NCBI RefSeq assembly: GCF_020379485.1
Contig: NW_026014819.1
Span: forward strand, 30,824 to 94,823
Source of the DNA: Brassica napus
Lineage: Eukaryota > Streptophyta > Magnoliopsida > Brassicales > Brassicaceae
Reading direction: 5' to 3'
Length of the DNA: 64,000 nucleotides
Positions 62,886 through 64,000 of the stretch are shown here, in pieces (the stretch's first letter is position 1; each line of letters begins with the position of its first letter). The position numbers and the translations under genes are program-made. The notes under the pieces are model-generated. The model was not told the DNA's origin and ran no database searches. It saw only the letters and a program-made list of their open reading frames with translations.

Positions 62886-63411
62886 TGTTAGATGAGGAGT
62901 GAGGAGATGAAGAGTTGATACATGGATAGAGGAAGGGATTTGGAGCAGGCAGTAACTTTGGAGATTTACCACAGTAACTTTATTGTTACTGTGGTAACTG
63001 AGGTAAAAGACTTGGGAAGTTACCTTGCATCCATTTGGAGAGTGAAACACGCCAGGATGAGTCTGGATAAGCAAGGAGGAGTTTGGATAAGGTCTGGTCA
63101 AGGCTAGAGAGCTTTAGACAGGCTGGCACCAGCTTGAAAGCTAAAGCAAGATTCCCAAGCATGTGAGGAACCTTATTGGCTAGTTTGAATCAAGCATCTT
63201 TGACTACACATGCCTCTTATCCTAGCTAGACTGAACCTGGACGAATTATGTATCCCTAATCTATATGTGTTGTAAACTCTCTCATTAATCAATCTAATGG
63301 AGTTTTGAGCCTCTCTCTCTATTCTCTCACTAAAATCTCTTAATCTCTTTAATCTTCTCATCTGATTATCCCTGATTAGTTGAATCATGCTCTAATACAC
63401 AAAAGTGTAGT
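62886..63411 (+). repeat. 3' LTR of element L
   Basis: About 526 bp. Lacks single bases present in the 5' copy (for example near 62891, 62899 and 63245). GTTAC/GGTAAC dyads 62953-63002. The exact 3' end is uncertain because of small changes there. Confidence 0.78.
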
Positions 63412-64000
63412 ATAGGTGAGTAGAAAACTCTCCCACACTCTCTGGATACCCTTTTTCCTATGTTGATAGAGCTTTGGTCGATTCTGCACCTCCTCTCTTC
63501 CCGGAAGCCCTCACCCTACTCCCGGTTGAGCGCCATGAGCCTCACTCCTACTCATGGTTAGCTTCTGGAGCTCTCACTCCTACTCCCAGTTGTGTTTCCA
63601 GGAGCTCTCACTCATACTCATGTTAGCCTCTATCATCTCTCATCATCTCTACTACCTTCTATAAGCACACAGATCTCTTTCATTCAGGAAGATGTTTCCC
63701 CCTCTTAGAACCATCTCCACCAGCCACCCATAGGATGATCTCATGCTCGCCAAGACTGCAAGACCATTCTTGCTCTTGTTTAGCCTCCCCATCCCACAGG
63801 GATCTCAACCCTTGTAGTTCAACCCACAAGTGTTTGTAGTTCCTCACATGGTTATTGATTCTTCTCTCCTGTTTAACTCCACTGATACCTTCTTGACTTC
63901 ATACACTCTCTAAGATTGATGGTCGCATAACATCTTCATCTCTCAAGCAGTGTACTTTCTCAAGACTCTAAAGCAATGTTCCCACTTGTTCTTTGCTGTC
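63412..64000 (-). pseudogene. Element J gag region, heavily indel-damaged
   Basis: On the minus strand this aligns by eye along its length with the gag region of G (31680-32290), including the Ser-Arg repeat (about 63490-63640). Many one- to few-base gaps destroy the frame. The rest of the gag, the leader and the 5' LTR lie beyond the window. Confidence 0.75.

Larger units (their letters stand above)
57889..63411 (+). mobile_element. Element L: Ty1/copia retrotransposon, zinc-knuckle-free lineage, damaged 3' end
   Basis: LTRs 57889-58416 (528 bp) and 62886-about 63411. Primer-binding site TGGTATCAGAGCCAGG at 58417; polypurine tract GCTTGAGGGGGAG ending at 62885. The target duplication is imperfect: GTAGG (57884-57888) against ATAGG (63412-63416). 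It is inserted in J just upstream of the protease. Its LTRs differ by several one-base gaps, all missing in the 3' copy. Confidence 0.85.
37579..64000 (-). mobile_element. Element J: Ty1/copia retrotransposon split by I, K and L, 5' end outside window
   Basis: The 3' LTR is 37579-38083, with a minus-strand polypurine tract at 38084-38098. Coding segments in minus-strand order are 64000-63412 (gag), 57888-56185 (protease, integrase), 46176-44559 (linker, RT, most of RNase H) and 38451-38231 (end of RNase H). They are separated by L, K and I. It is closely related to G throughout, including the zinc-knuckle-free gag. AAGTG at 37574-37578 is the presumed target duplication in CentBr. It is the oldest visible layer on this side. 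Confidence 0.87.

Noticed and set aside
1..64000. Host genes, tRNA or rRNA genes
   Set aside because: None seen. The TGGTATCAGAGC sites are primer-binding sites complementary to tRNA-Met and not tRNA genes.

Overview
The window is plant nuclear DNA from a centromere, and no host gene was found in it. The organism is almost certainly a Brassica or a close relative. The two short satellite arrays have exactly 176-bp monomers that match, as I remember it, the Brassica centromeric satellite CentBr. The only Ty3/gypsy element has the hallmarks of the centromere-targeted CRM clade, known in Brassica as CRB. Everything else is LTR retrotransposon, mostly Ty1/copia, nested several layers deep.

Layout. 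E (minus strand, 21187-22905 plus sequence left of the window) lies in CentBr. B (a non-autonomous element, <1-21186) sits inside E. Inside B are CRB (439-7068, in B's 5' LTR), the intact copia element C (7581-13664) and the non-autonomous minus-strand element D (16276-20310). CentBr array 1 covers 22906-24918. Copia F (24919-36554) splits the satellite, and an intact copia G (30709-36463) sits in F's 3' LTR. CentBr array 2 covers 36555-37578. The rest of the window is a minus-strand copia, J (37579 to beyond 64000), cut open by three plus-strand copias: I (38452-44558), K (46177-56184) and L (57889-63411). K in turn holds the non-autonomous element M (51478-55481). Exact 5-bp target duplications support eight insertions: GTTCT for CRB, GGTGG for C, AATCC for D, ATAGG for F, CATGT for G, GATAG for I, CTCTT for K and CCTTG for M. 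L has an imperfect one.

How the parts relate. The copia elements form two coding lineages. C, F, I and K have an ordinary gag with a CCHC zinc knuckle. G, J and L have a shortened, rewritten gag with no zinc knuckle, and in G (and in the damaged J copy) a Ser-Arg-rich 11-residue repeat lies just upstream of the protease. The reverse transcriptase/RNase H half is nearly the same in all of them. B, D, E and M have LTRs, primer-binding sites and polypurine tracts but no gag-pol, so they must move using proteins made elsewhere. C and G have uninterrupted polyproteins. CRB, F, I, K and L carry small frameshifts, and J has a nonsense codon.

The most interesting signals are RNA- or DNA-level. A hairpin next to the polypurine tract keeps its pairing while its stem sequence changes, in both copia and gypsy elements. 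A second inverted repeat follows the primer-binding site. The U3 regions carry dense CCGTAC or GTTAC/GGTAAC arrays. The non-autonomous elements carry repeated internal polypurine-tract modules. The CentBr arrays have a two-monomer (352-bp) higher-order pattern. All LTR comparisons were done by eye.
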